A program made the position numbers and the translations under genes. DNA of 12,765 nucleotides from an uncultured Collinsella sp. Its GTDB lineage: Bacteria; Actinomycetota; Coriobacteriia; Coriobacteriales; Coriobacteriaceae. Each line of letters begins with the position of its first letter. Position 1 is the first letter of the stretch. Of the stretch, positions 5,921-12,765 are shown piece after piece. Below the pieces are notes generated by a model. It saw nothing but the letters and a program-made list of their open reading frames with translations, did not search any database and was not told where the DNA came from. The stretch covers positions 1-12,765 of the forward strand of contig CABSMB010000015.1 of the NCBI GenBank assembly GCA_902478705.1, in the 5' to 3' direction.

Positions 5921-7597
5921 TTAGGCGAGCTCAGCGGTACCCAGATCGGCGTGCTTCTGCGGATCGACATAGAGGTGCTTAATGCGATCGGAGCCGGCGA
6001 TGGTGTGCGTGTAGAACATAATCGGGATGACCGGGCAGTCGGCAGCGACCATTGCGTCGGCCTCCTGCATCTTAGCGACGCGCTCCTCGTCGTCAACAAT
6101 AGTACGAGCCTCGTCGACCTTGGCGTCGAACTCGGGGTTGTTGTAACCGGAGCGGTTGTCGCCACCGAGGGAGTCGGAGTGGAACAGCGGATACAGGAAG
6201 TTGTCCATGATCGGGTAGTCGGCAATCCAACCCAGACGACCGAACTGATAGTTAAAGTTCTGATACTGCTCGAGCAGGGCAGACCACTCAGGGGTATCGG
6301 AGACAGCGGTAACGCCAACCTTGGCGAGGTCACCGATGATGGACTCCATGATCTCCTTGTGACCGCCGTCCTGGTTGTAGGACAGGGTCACGCTAATGCC
6401 ACGATCGCCGTTAGCGCCAGCGGGAGCAACCTTGTCGAGGTACTCGTTAGCCTTGTCGACATCGTAGGCGCAGAACTCCCATGCGCCCTCCTTGTAGCCA
6501 TCGATGCCCGGAGGAACAATGCCGTCGGCAGGGGTACGGGTACCCTTGAAGATGGTCTTGCAGATGGCCTCACGGTTAATGGCCAGGGAGATGCCCCTAC
6601 GCAGGTCGGCGTTGTTGAACGGCTCGGCCGTGGTGTTGCAGGTCAGATAGTACGTGGAAGGCTCGGCGCCGAGCAGCATGCGCTCGCCGTCACCCATGGT
6701 GTAGCCGTCCTTGGACACGCCGCGATCCTTCTTGGCGGCATCGATCTGAGCGACGGGAACGTCGCAGACATCGAGGTTACCGGCCTGGAACTCCTTGTAA
6801 GCGGTCTCCATGTCCTTGATGACCTGGAAGTGGATGCCATCGATCTTGGCCTTGTCGCCATAGTAATCGTCGAACTTCTTGACGTTGATCTCCTGGCCAT
6901 CCTCCCACTTGCCGTCCATCATGAACGGGCCGTTACCGACCGGCGCAAGATAGAAGCTCTTGGCATCGGACTCGGCGCACTCGGGAACCGGGGCCAGAGC
7001 CGGATGAGAGGCGACGAAGGGGAAGTCAGCGTAAGCGGAAGACAGCTTGACGACGAGGGTCTCATCGTCGGGGCACGTAACACCGCTGAGCTCGGTAGCG
7101 TTACCGGCAAGCAGGTCGTCATAACCCTCGACCATGGAAAGGTGATAGGAGACCTCGGAAGGGCCGTACTCGGTAGCGATGGCCGACTTGGTGTTGACCA
7201 GACGCTCCCAACCGAGCTTGAAGGACTTGGAGGTAACGTCGTCACCGTTGTGGAACTTGGCCTTCTTGATCTTGAAGGTAAACTCGGTGGCGTCGTCATT
7301 GGACTCAAAGGACTCGCAAGCCAGCGGAACGATCTCGCCCTTCTCGGCGTCGTAAGAGGTCAGAGCGTCAAAGAGCTGGTACTCGACCTGAGTGCCCTGG
7401 TCCTCCTGGACGTTGTAGGGGTCGATGCAGACCGGGTTGTTGATGTAGAAGTTCAGCGTCGAACCGGACTCAGAACCGGAAGCGTCGCCACCCTTCTTGC
7501 CGCATGCGGCAAGAAAAGCCATGGAGCTCGCAGCAAGGGTACCGCCAACGAAGGCGCGACGACCCATAACGGGCTGGTGGAACATAGAATCAGCCAT
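5921..7597 (-). CDS. oppA: Oligopeptide-binding lipoprotein OppA
   Basis: This 558-residue extracellular solute-binding protein (SBP_bac_5 family) captures peptides and delivers them to OppBC. The N-terminus has a twin-arginine motif (MGRRAFVGG, R13-R14), a hydrophobic stretch, and a lipobox LAAC with the lipidated cysteine at 32, followed by a flexible GKKGGDASGSES linker. That suggests export of a folded protein by Tat and anchoring by lipid, though Sec export is not excluded. Downstream there are SBP5-type segments such as LFDALTSYD, VGNGPFMMDGKWEDG and the C-terminal GWIADYPIMDNFLYPLFHS. I chose the ATG at 7597 because a near-perfect TAAGGAGGA lies five bases upstream. In-frame codons further upstream have no such site. 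It is first in the operon with a long leader. Ligand specificity is unknown. Confidence 0.95.
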   Translation of the reverse strand: MADSMFHQPVMGRRAFVGGTLAASSMAFLAACGKKGGDASGSESGSTLNFYINNPVCIDPYNVQEDQGTQVEYQLFDALTSYDAEKGEIVPLACESFESNDDATEFTFKIKKAKFHNGDDVTSKSFKLGWERLVNTKSAIATEYGPSEVSYHLSMVEGYDDLLAGNATELSGVTCPDDETLVVKLSSAYADFPFVASHPALAPVPECAESDAKSFYLAPVGNGPFMMDGKWEDGQEINVKKFDDYYGDKAKIDGIHFQVIKDMETAYKEFQAGNLDVCDVPVAQIDAAKKDRGVSKDGYTMGDGERMLLGAEPSTYYLTCNTTAEPFNNADLRRGISLAINREAICKTIFKGTRTPADGIVPPGIDGYKEGAWEFCAYDVDKANEYLDKVAPAGANGDRGISVTLSYNQDGGHKEIMESIIGDLAKVGVTAVSDTPEWSALLEQYQNFNYQFGRLGWIADYPIMDNFLYPLFHSDSLGGDNRSGYNNPEFDAKVDEARTIVDDEERVAKMQEADAMVAADCPVIPIMFYTHTIAGSDRIKHLYVDPQKHADLGTAELA

Positions 7598-7837
7598 GCC
7601 ATCCTCCTTATGAGATAGGACAAAGAAATGTTCAGTCGGACACATGTCGAGACAATCCGATCCGAACCATAAAAACGTCGCCCGTCGCTATGGCTGGTTA
7701 TGCACAACGGACCAACGTTTCGCAATACAGTAGCGCATTTTATGCACGATTTGGGGCTAATTCCGGTCAACGGTCAAGAATTTCTTTAGTTGGGCGAAGT
7801 ATGTGGGGATATTTTGACTCTGTTACAAATTTGTAAA
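7598..7837 (-). promoter_or_regulatory. opp upstream region with candidate promoter and operator
   Basis: There is no gene in this stretch. A perfect 14-base palindrome, TTACAAATTTGTAA, is at 7823-7836 and looks like a regulator site. On the minus strand a -35-like TTTACA (7837-7832) is 17 bases from a weak AAATAT (7814-7809), so the palindrome would overlap that promoter. Closer to oppA there is a tandem TTGACCG TTGACCG (minus strand, 7777-7764). There is also a dyad GCATTTTATGC (7735-7745) and two direct copies of TTATGCAC 42 bases apart (7698-7705, 7740-7747). None of the -10 boxes is good, so the promoter position is unsettled. The regulator is unknown. Confidence 0.4.
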
Positions 7838-7838
7838 C

Positions 7839-7865
7839 AAAAAGGGTCCCGCACTTGCGGAACCC
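7839..7865 (-). terminator. secG intrinsic terminator
   Basis: Read on the minus strand, a 9-base stem GGGUUCCGC/GCGGGACCC (one G-U pair; 7865-7857 with 7852-7844) with loop AAGU is followed directly by UUUUUG. It lies 27 bases past the secG stop. It therefore insulates opp from secG transcription. Confidence 0.88.
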
Positions 7866-7892
7866 TTTTCAATTATTTTATGCGGCTCGTGC

Positions 7893-8147
7893 TTAGTAGC
7901 CGACGATGCCCTGCGGGAAGAAGAACATGCACAGGACGACGCACACGGCAAAAACAACGGCCATAATTACCGTCAGGCGATCGAGGTTCTGCTCCATGAC
8001 GCCCGTGGCAGAGCTGGAGTTATACAGCGAGCTAGCGATCATATCCGAAACGCCGGTGCCCTTACCGGAATGCATCAGGACGAGAATCGTCAGCGCCACG
8101 GCAGAGACAGCCCAAACGACAAACAGAAGAATCTGAAACGGACCCAT
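7893..8147 (-). CDS. secG: Preprotein translocase subunit SecG
   Basis: This 84-residue membrane protein is the accessory subunit of the SecYEG channel and aids SecA-driven export. It has two membrane helices (about 5-25 and 58-77) joined by a cytoplasmic loop with the family hallmark HSGKGTGVSDM (26-36) and QNLDRLTV (53-60), close to the actinobacterial form. Length is normal. The ribosome site AAGGAG lies seven bases before the ATG. It is a single-gene unit with the gpmI terminator upstream and its own strong terminator downstream. In many actinobacteria secG directly follows gap-pgk-tpiA, and here gpmI lies between. The identification is firm despite the short length. Confidence 0.92.
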   Translation of the reverse strand: MGPFQILLFVVWAVSAVALTILVLMHSGKGTGVSDMIASSLYNSSSATGVMEQNLDRLTVIMAVVFAVCVVLCMFFFPQGIVGY

Positions 8148-8183
8148 AGATAAGCTCCTTAATAGAACATTTTAAACTCCAGT

Positions 8184-8192
8184 ACTGTACCA
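8184..8192 (-). promoter_or_regulatory. Candidate secG promoter (extended -10)
   Basis: On the minus strand TGGTACAGT fits an extended -10 box (TGnTACAGT) about 37 bases before the secG start. No convincing -35 box is present. An alternative -10, TAAAAT (8174-8169), has TTGTGG fifteen bases upstream. Some promoter is expected here because the gpmI terminator lies just upstream. Confidence 0.35.
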
Positions 8193-8251
8193 CAATCCCC
8201 CGCTCTCCCCTACCTGCCACTCAAGGACGGGGTGGAAATGGCAGAAATACC

Positions 8252-8286
8252 AAAAAGGGGGTTGTCCGGTTTTGGACAACCCCCTT
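8252..8286 (-). terminator. gpmI / glycolytic operon terminator
   Basis: A perfect 13-base stem, AAGGGGGTTGTCC (8255-8267) with GGACAACCCCCTT (8274-8286) and a six-base loop, is followed on the minus strand by UUUUU then GG. It lies 25 bases after the gpmI stop and closes the pgk-tpiA-gpmI transcript ahead of secG. A smaller A/T-rich 8-base hairpin (8289-8296 with 8304-8311) sits directly at the stop codon. Confidence 0.9.
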
Positions 8287-8311
8287 ACTAGAAAACGGTA
8301 TTTGTTTTCTA

Positions 8312-9865
8312 TTAGGCCTCGGTGGCGAGCACGCGGCCCGTCATCTCGGCGGAAGGCTCAATACCAGCCATGGTGAGCATGGTCGGAGCGATATCGGAAA
8401 GACGGCCGTCCTCGATACCGGTGAGCTTGGCCTTCTCATCAACGATGATGAACGGCACACGGTTGGTGGTGTGAGCAGTGAACGGATGCTTAGAACCGTC
8501 GGAAGCAACGTCAAACATGTGATCGGCATTGCCGTGGTCGGCGGTAATCAGCGCAAAGCCGCCCTTGGCGAGAATCGCCGGGACAACCTTGGACAGGGCA
8601 TCGTCAACAGCCTCGACGGCCTTAACGGCGGCGTCGAAGACACCGGTGTGACCAACCATGTCGCAGTTCGCGAAGTTCACGATGTAGAAATCAGCGCGAT
8701 CCTCGTTGATGGCGGCGACAAGCTTCTCAGTAACCTCGGGAGCGCTCATCTCAGGCTGCAGATCGTAGGTAGCGACCTTGGGGGAAGCGACGAGCACGCG
8801 CTCCTCGCCCTCCTTGGGCTCCTCGATGCCGCCGTTGAGGAAGAACGTCACGTGGGCGTACTTCTCGGTCTCGGCGGTGTGCAGCTGCTTCAGGCCGTTG
8901 GCGGCGATAACGTCTGCCAGGACGTTCTCGGGGAACGTCTTGGGGAAGGCGACCTCGACGTCAAACGTCGGATCGTACTCGGTCATCGTCACAAAGTGCG
9001 AAAGCTTGATCTGCTCGCGCTCAAAGCCGTCGAACTCCTTGTCCGTGAACACGCGGGTCATCTGACGAGCGCGGTCGGGACGGAAGTTGAAGAAGATGGC
9101 CGCGTCGCCCTCGTGGAAGCCCTCGTTGTGGGCAGCGAAGGGCTCGACGAACTCGTCGCCGCGCGGGTCCTTCTCGTAGTAGGCCTTGATGCCGGCAACG
9201 GGGTCAGTATCAGCATCGGAAGCGTTGACCATGACGTCGTAGGCGCGCTGGATGCGCTCCCAACGGTTGTCGCGGTCCATGGCCCAATAACGGCCCGAGA
9301 CGGTGGCAACGCGAGCGTCGCAACCGGTCTCCTCGGAGATCTTGGCCAGGAAGGCGCAGAACTCACTCATGTAACCGGCACCGGACTGCGGGTCGACGTC
9401 GCGGCCATCCATGAAGGCGTGGACGCGAACGGTCTTGACACCGTGCTCGGCAGCCATCTTGACCAGAGCCTCGACATGGTTCATGTGGGAGTGAACGCCG
9501 CCAGGGCTCATAAGGCCCATGAGGTGAAGGGTCTTGCCGTCAGCCTTGACGTCGTCCATAGCCTTGACGAAAACCTCGTTCTTGGCGATGGTGCCGTCCT
9601 TGATGGCATTGTTGATGCGCGAAAGCTCCTGGAACACGATGCGGCCGGCACCGATGTTGAGGTGGCCTACCTCGGAGTTACCCATCTGGCCATCGGGAAG
9701 ACCCACGTCCTCGCCCGAAGCGCCGAGCGTGGTGTGCGGGTACTGAGCGTACAGGCTATCAAGGAAGGGCGTCTTGGCAGCGGCGACGGCGTTCTCGCCA
9801 TCGGCCGGAGCCAGGCCGCAGCCGTCCATGATGATCAGGAGTGCAGGAAGATGACGCTGTGCCAT
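8312..9865 (-). CDS. gpmI: 2,3-bisphosphoglycerate-independent phosphoglycerate mutase
   Basis: GpmI interconverts 3- and 2-phosphoglycerate in the cytoplasm using two metal ions (usually Mn2+) and a phosphoserine intermediate. The protein is 517 residues, the usual length. It has the alkaline-phosphatase-like core with D14 in LIIMDGCGL, the nucleophile S64 in MGNSEVGHLN, and the inserted phosphotransferase domain including HAFMDGRD, SGRYWAMDRD and FFNFRPDRARQ. The C-terminal metal-binding segments are NCDMVGHTG and ITADHGNADHM. Every expected catalytic element is present. The start lies five bases after the tpiA stop, with the ribosome site inside the end of tpiA, so the two are probably co-translated. 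It is last in the glycolytic cluster. Its position between tpiA and secG departs from the common actinobacterial tpiA-secG adjacency. Confidence 0.96.
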   Translation of the reverse strand: MAQRHLPALLIIMDGCGLAPADGENAVAAAKTPFLDSLYAQYPHTTLGASGEDVGLPDGQMGNSEVGHLNIGAGRIVFQELSRINNAIKDGTIAKNEVFVKAMDDVKADGKTLHLMGLMSPGGVHSHMNHVEALVKMAAEHGVKTVRVHAFMDGRDVDPQSGAGYMSEFCAFLAKISEETGCDARVATVSGRYWAMDRDNRWERIQRAYDVMVNASDADTDPVAGIKAYYEKDPRGDEFVEPFAAHNEGFHEGDAAIFFNFRPDRARQMTRVFTDKEFDGFEREQIKLSHFVTMTEYDPTFDVEVAFPKTFPENVLADVIAANGLKQLHTAETEKYAHVTFFLNGGIEEPKEGEERVLVASPKVATYDLQPEMSAPEVTEKLVAAINEDRADFYIVNFANCDMVGHTGVFDAAVKAVEAVDDALSKVVPAILAKGGFALITADHGNADHMFDVASDGSKHPFTAHTTNRVPFIIVDEKAKLTGIEDGRLSDIAPTMLTMAGIEPSAEMTGRVLATEA

Positions 9866-9870
9866 ATGTC

Positions 9871-10638
9871 CTACTCGCCTGCCTTGACGACCATAGAGGC
9901 GAAGTCGGCAGCCTTGAGCGAAGCGCCGCCCACGAGGGCGCCGTCAACGTCGGGCTTGGCGACGAGCTCGGCGATGTTGCCGGGCTTAGCGGAACCACCG
10001 TACAGGACGCGGATGCCGTTAGCGAACTCCTCGCCGAACATCTCCTTGAGGGTCTCACGGATAGCACCGCAGACCTCCTGAGCGTCCTCGGCGGTAGCGG
10101 TCTTGCCGGTGCCAATGGCCCAGATGGGCTCGTAGGCGACGACGACCTGCTTGGGGCAGGTGATCTCAAGACCAGCAAGGCCAGCCTTGACCTGGTTCAC
10201 GACGTGCTCGACATAGGTGCCAGCCTCGCGGACCTCGAGGGACTCGCCGCAGCAGAAGACGGGAACAAGACCGGCGGCAACGAGAGCCTTGGCCTTCTTG
10301 TTCTGGTCCTCGTCGGTCTCGTGGAAGTAGTCACGACGCTCGGAGTGGCCAATGATGCAGTAGGTGCAGCCAGCGGACTTGAGCATGTCGCAAGAGGACT
10401 CACCGGTGAAGGCACCCTTGGCCTCCCAGTACACGTTCTGTGCACCGAGGGCGATGGGGGCAGCCTGAATGCGGTCATGAACCGTGGTGATGTCGATGGT
10501 CGGAGGGCAGACGAGCACCTCGACGCCAGCCGGAACCTCGGGCAGAGCCTGAGCCAGCTCGTCGGCGAGTTTGGCGGCCTCGGCGACGTCGTTGTTCATC
10601 TTCCAGTTACCAGCGATGAGAAGGGTGCGATTAGGCAT
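9871..10638 (-). CDS. tpiA: Triosephosphate isomerase
   Basis: TpiA interconverts dihydroxyacetone phosphate and glyceraldehyde-3-phosphate. The 255-residue TIM barrel begins PNRTLLIAGNWKMN, with active-site N11 and K13. The electrophilic histidine H98 is in IIGHSERR, and the catalytic base E170 is in VAYEPIWAIGTGKT, which also forms the mobile loop. Phosphate-binding YGGSAKPGN and VGGASLK are present near the end. The ATG at 10638 is chosen because the conserved N-terminus begins there and GGAGG lies about eight bases upstream. Earlier in-frame codons translate the end of pgk in another frame. The start overlaps the pgk stop by eight bases (ATGCCTAA), which implies coupled translation. It is complete and ordinary. 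Confidence 0.96.
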   Translation of the reverse strand: MPNRTLLIAGNWKMNNDVAEAAKLADELAQALPEVPAGVEVLVCPPTIDITTVHDRIQAAPIALGAQNVYWEAKGAFTGESSCDMLKSAGCTYCIIGHSERRDYFHETDEDQNKKAKALVAAGLVPVFCCGESLEVREAGTYVEHVVNQVKAGLAGLEITCPKQVVVAYEPIWAIGTGKTATAEDAQEVCGAIRETLKEMFGEEFANGIRVLYGGSAKPGNIAELVAKPDVDGALVGGASLKAADFASMVVKAGE

Positions 10639-11821
10639 CGAGAAGCGCCTCCACTCCGGGCAGGGCCTTACCCTCGACGAGCTCCATGGAAGCGCCACCA
10701 CCGGTGGAGATCCAGCTCATCTTGTCGGCCAGGTTGAACTTGTTGACAGCCGCGACAGAGTCGCCACCGCCGATGATCGAGGTACAGTCGGCCTCGGCGA
10801 CAGCCTCGGCGATAGCCTGGGTGCCGTGAGCGAAGTTGTCGAACTCGAAGACGCCCATGGGGCCGTTCCAGAACACGGTCTTGGCGCCCTTGACGGCCTC
10901 GGCGTAAAGCTCCTCGGTCTTGGGGCCGATGTCCATACCCTCACGATCGTCGGGAATAGCGTCGGAAGCGACAACCTCGGGAACAGCGTCCTCGCCAAAG
11001 TGATCGGCAACGCGGTTGTCGATGGGAAGCAGGATCTTGACGCCCTTCTCCTCGGCCTTCTTGAGCATCTCGCCGGCGCGCTCGACCCAGTCCTCTTCCT
11101 TGAGGGACTGACCAACGGACAGGCCCTGAGCCAGGAAGAAGGTGTAGGCCATGCCGCCACCGATAATCAGGGTGTCAGCGGAGTCGATGAGGTGATCGAG
11201 AACGCCGATCTTGGAGGAAACCTTGGAACCGCCGACGATAGCGACGAAGGGGCGCTCGGGCTCGGCGAAGATGCCGGTCAGCGTGTCGACCTCCTTCTCG
11301 AGCAGGAAGCCAGCGACGGCAGGCAGGTAAGCGGCGGGGCCCACGACGGAACCCTGGGCGCGGTGAGCGGTGCCGAAGGCATCGAGAACGAAGACGTCAC
11401 CATAGGAAGCGAGCTTCTTGGCGATCTCGGGATCGTTCTTCTTCTCACGCTTATCGAAGCGGACGTTCTCGAGAACGAGAACCTTGCCCGGCTCGACGGC
11501 AGCGACAGCCTCGGCAGCCTTCTCGCCGTAAGTGTCGGCGACAAAGGCAACGTCGAGACCAGAGAGCTCGGCGAGCTTCTTGGCGACAGGCTCAAGGGAG
11601 AGCTCAGGCTGGAAGCCAGTGCCCTCGGGACGGCCGAGGTGGCTCATGAGGATGACGCGAGCGTTGTGCTCAACGAGATAGTTGATGGTGGGCAGGGCAG
11701 CCTTGATACGGGTGGTGTCGCCAACGACGCCATCCTTGATAGGCACGTTAAAGTCAACGCGGACGAGAACGCGCTTGCCGTCGACATCGATGTCGCGGAC
11801 GGTCTTCTTGGTAAAGGCCAT
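10631..11821 (-). CDS. pgk: Phosphoglycerate kinase
   Basis: Pgk transfers the acyl phosphate of 1,3-bisphosphoglycerate to ADP, the first ATP-yielding step of lower glycolysis. The protein is 396 residues with the two-lobe fold. The N-terminal substrate lobe has RVDFNVP at 21-27, SHLGRPEG at 60-67 and LENVRF at 117-122. The C-terminal nucleotide lobe has VGGSKVSSK at 196-204, WNGPMGVFE at 318-326, and the conserved GGGDS at 351-355 and STGGGAS at 372-378. I chose the ATG at 11821, where the conserved MAFTKKTVRDID begins, with an AAAGG site about eleven bases upstream. That spacing is long. It heads the tightly packed pgk-tpiA-gpmI set and is separated from gap by a terminator-like hairpin. 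Confidence 0.96.
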   Translation of the reverse strand: MAFTKKTVRDIDVDGKRVLVRVDFNVPIKDGVVGDTTRIKAALPTINYLVEHNARVILMSHLGRPEGTGFQPELSLEPVAKKLAELSGLDVAFVADTYGEKAAEAVAAVEPGKVLVLENVRFDKREKKNDPEIAKKLASYGDVFVLDAFGTAHRAQGSVVGPAAYLPAVAGFLLEKEVDTLTGIFAEPERPFVAIVGGSKVSSKIGVLDHLIDSADTLIIGGGMAYTFFLAQGLSVGQSLKEEDWVERAGEMLKKAEEKGVKILLPIDNRVADHFGEDAVPEVVASDAIPDDREGMDIGPKTEELYAEAVKGAKTVFWNGPMGVFEFDNFAHGTQAIAEAVAEADCTSIIGGGDSVAAVNKFNLADKMSWISTGGGASMELVEGKALPGVEALLDA

Positions 11822-11844
11822 GTTTGCTTCTACCTTTCGTACGT

Positions 11845-11867
11845 GTCTGCCTCCCATTACGGCAGAC
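11845..11867 (-). promoter_or_regulatory. Hairpin in the pgk leader
   Basis: A perfect 7-base inverted repeat, GTCTGCC (11845-11851) and GGCAGAC (11861-11867), has a nine-base loop. It lies between the gap terminator and the pgk ribosome site, with no U-tract on either strand. It could be a mRNA-stabilising or processing structure at the 5' end of a pgk message. I see no good promoter between 11822 and 11877, so pgk may depend on read-through from gap. Confidence 0.4.
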
Positions 11868-11877
11868 GATTTCCTAT

Positions 11878-11924
11878 AAAAAGGGCGCGACCCTAGGGTG
11901 TAAGCCCTATAAGGCCGCGCCCTT
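11878..11924 (-). terminator. gap terminator or gap-pgk attenuator
   Basis: The stem AAGGGCGCG (11881-11889) pairs with CGCGCCCTT (11916-11924), with a smaller inner AGGG/CCCT stem (11895-11898, 11905-11908). It is followed on the minus strand by UUUUUAU. It lies 37 bases past the gap stop. The 26-base interior makes it looser than the other terminators in the window, so partial read-through into pgk is plausible. Confidence 0.75.
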
Positions 11925-11961
11925 CTTTAGACGCTCAACGAGCTATTCGCTAAAAGCTAAA

Positions 11962-12765
11962 TTAAGCAACGAACTTCTCGAAGTACTTGATGGTGCGGAC
12001 CATCTGAGAGGTGTAGGAGTTCTCGTTGTCGTACCAAGAGGTAACCTGAACGAGGGTCTGGCCGTTGCCGAGGTCAGAGCACATGGTCTGAGTGGCGTCG
12101 AAGATGGAGCCGTGGGTCTCGCCGATGATGTCGGTGGAGACGATGTCGTCCTCGTTGTAACCGAAGGTCTCGGAGATGGTGGCAGCGTAGGCCTTCATAG
12201 CGGCGTTGACCTCGTCGACGGTGACCTTCTTGTCAACGACAGCGTAGAGGTTGGTGATGGAGCCGGTCGGCGTCGGGACGCGCTGGGCGGCACCGATGAG
12301 CTTACCGTTGAGCTCGGGAAGAACCAGGCCGATAGCCTTGGCAGCACCGGTGGTGTTGGGGACGATGTTGACGGCGCAGGCACGGCTACGACGCTTGTTG
12401 CCCTTGCGCTGCGGGCCGTCGAGCGGCATCTGGTCGCCAGTCCAGGCGTGAATGGTGGTCATGATGCCGGACACGATGGGAGCGAAGTCGTTCAGGCCCT
12501 TGGCCATCGGGGCGAGGCAGTTGGTGGTGCAGGAAGCAGCGGAGATGATGTTGTCCTCAGCGGTCAGCGTCTCATGGTTGACGTTGTACACGATGGTGGG
12601 CAGATCGCTGCCAGCCGGAGCGGAGATGACGACCTTCTTGGCGCCAGCGTTGATGTGGGCCTGAGCCTTAGCCTTGCTGGTGTAGAAGCCGGTGCACTCG
12701 AGAACGACGTCGACGTCGAGGTCGCCCCAAGGCAGGTTGTTGGCGTCGGCCTCCTTGTAGATCTT
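11962..12765 (-). CDS. gap: Glyceraldehyde-3-phosphate dehydrogenase (N-terminus outside window)
   Basis: Gap oxidises and phosphorylates glyceraldehyde-3-phosphate to 1,3-bisphosphoglycerate with NAD(P)+. The reading frame stays open to the window edge, so the 267 residues seen lack the first part, including most of the nucleotide-binding domain. Visible are [20 protein letters not shown], the catalytic cysteine in [12 protein letters not shown], the catalytic histidine in [30 protein letters not shown], and the conserved end [16 protein letters not shown]. An internal methionine at 12591 is not the start, because homology continues upstream of it. It is followed by a terminator-like hairpin and then pgk. 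Cofactor preference cannot be judged, because the deciding residues lie outside the window. Confidence 0.95.
   Translation of the reverse strand, partial: KIYKEADANNLPWGDLDVDVVLECTGFYTSKAKAQAHINAGAKKVVISAPAGSDLPTIVYNVNHETLTAEDNIISAASCTTNCLAPMAKGLNDFAPIVSGIMTTIHAWTGDQMPLDGPQRKGNKRRSRACAVNIVPNTTGAAKAIGLVLPELNGKLIGAAQRVPTPTGSITNLYAVVDKKVTVDEVNAAMKAYAATISETFGYNEDDIVSTDIIGETHGSIFDATQTMCSDLGNGQTLVQVTSWYDNENSYTSQMVRTIKYFEKFVA

Noticed and set aside
5951..7618. Long open frame on the plus strand antisense to almost all of oppA (555 codons)
   Set aside because: Its low-complexity, valine/leucine/glycine/aspartate-rich translation is what the opposite strand of a biased GC-rich gene gives. It has no recognisable domain, and oppA on the other strand is certain.
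7598..7645. Sixteen extra residues at the start of oppA (MCPTEHFF...)
   Set aside because: The extension would put hydrophilic sequence ahead of the signal peptide. The TAAGGAGGA site sits inside it and points to the ATG at 7597.
8471..10081. Long plus-strand open frame antisense to gpmI and tpiA (536 codons)
   Set aside because: It spans two real genes on the other strand, shows no domain or ribosome site of note, and has shadow-type composition. The similar frames at 1598-2767, 2767-3909 and 10571-11896 are rejected for the same reason.
11962..12591. Complete short gap gene starting at 12591
   Set aside because: The frame continues upstream to the window edge with clear Gap sequence ([17 protein letters not shown]), so the methionine at 12591 is internal.
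1..12765. CRISPR arrays, tRNA or rRNA genes, toxin-antitoxin or defence genes
   Set aside because: No regular spaced repeats, cloverleaf-like sequence, rRNA segments or small paired genes of that kind were seen. The content is an insertion element, a peptide importer, secG and glycolysis.

Overview
The window reads as a piece of a Gram-positive actinobacterial chromosome, most likely a gut Coriobacteriia such as Collinsella. This is inferred from protein character and gene order, not from a database search. Supporting signs are an actinobacterial-style SecG, a twin-arginine-type lipoprotein signal on the peptide-binding protein, strong GGAGG ribosome sites, and an actinobacterial-like gap-pgk-tpiA...secG order. 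Apart from one transposase at the left edge, every gene lies on the minus strand.

Left edge (about 1-1548): an insertion element of the IS110 family. It has a complete 429-residue DEDD recombinase on the plus strand and a 245-base GC-rich leader that is the expected place for a bridge-type guide RNA. The recombinase carries an extra XRE-like helix-turn-helix domain at its C-terminus. Its GC-rich, AGG-arginine-rich coding differs from all the neighbours and marks it as imported. It stops directly beside a long perfect hairpin (1549-1597) at the end of the adjacent peptide-transport operon.

Middle (1655-7597): a complete five-gene oligopeptide ABC importer read right to left as oppA-oppB-oppC-oppD-oppF. 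It comprises a lipid-anchored binding protein, two permeases and two ATPases. The four downstream genes are tightly packed, with a 1-base overlap between oppD and oppF and only 2 bases between oppC and oppD. A hairpin sits in the wider oppA-oppB gap. The 295 bases upstream of oppA hold candidate promoter and operator sequences and the secG terminator.

Right (7893-12765): secG (preprotein translocase subunit) stands as its own unit between two strong terminators. Behind it lies a lower-glycolysis cluster, gap-pgk-tpiA-gpmI, read right to left. It covers glyceraldehyde-3-phosphate to 2-phosphoglycerate, plus triose isomerisation. gap is cut by the window edge (its N-terminal part lies outside). 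A terminator-like hairpin separates gap from pgk, while pgk, tpiA and gpmI are coupled by an 8-base overlap and a 5-base gap.

I found no clearly new multi-gene system. The parts most worth a second look are the HTH-fused IS110 recombinase with its leader, its placement against the opp terminator, and several dyad elements in the opp regulatory region. The long open frames antisense to opp and glycolysis genes are judged to be composition shadows.
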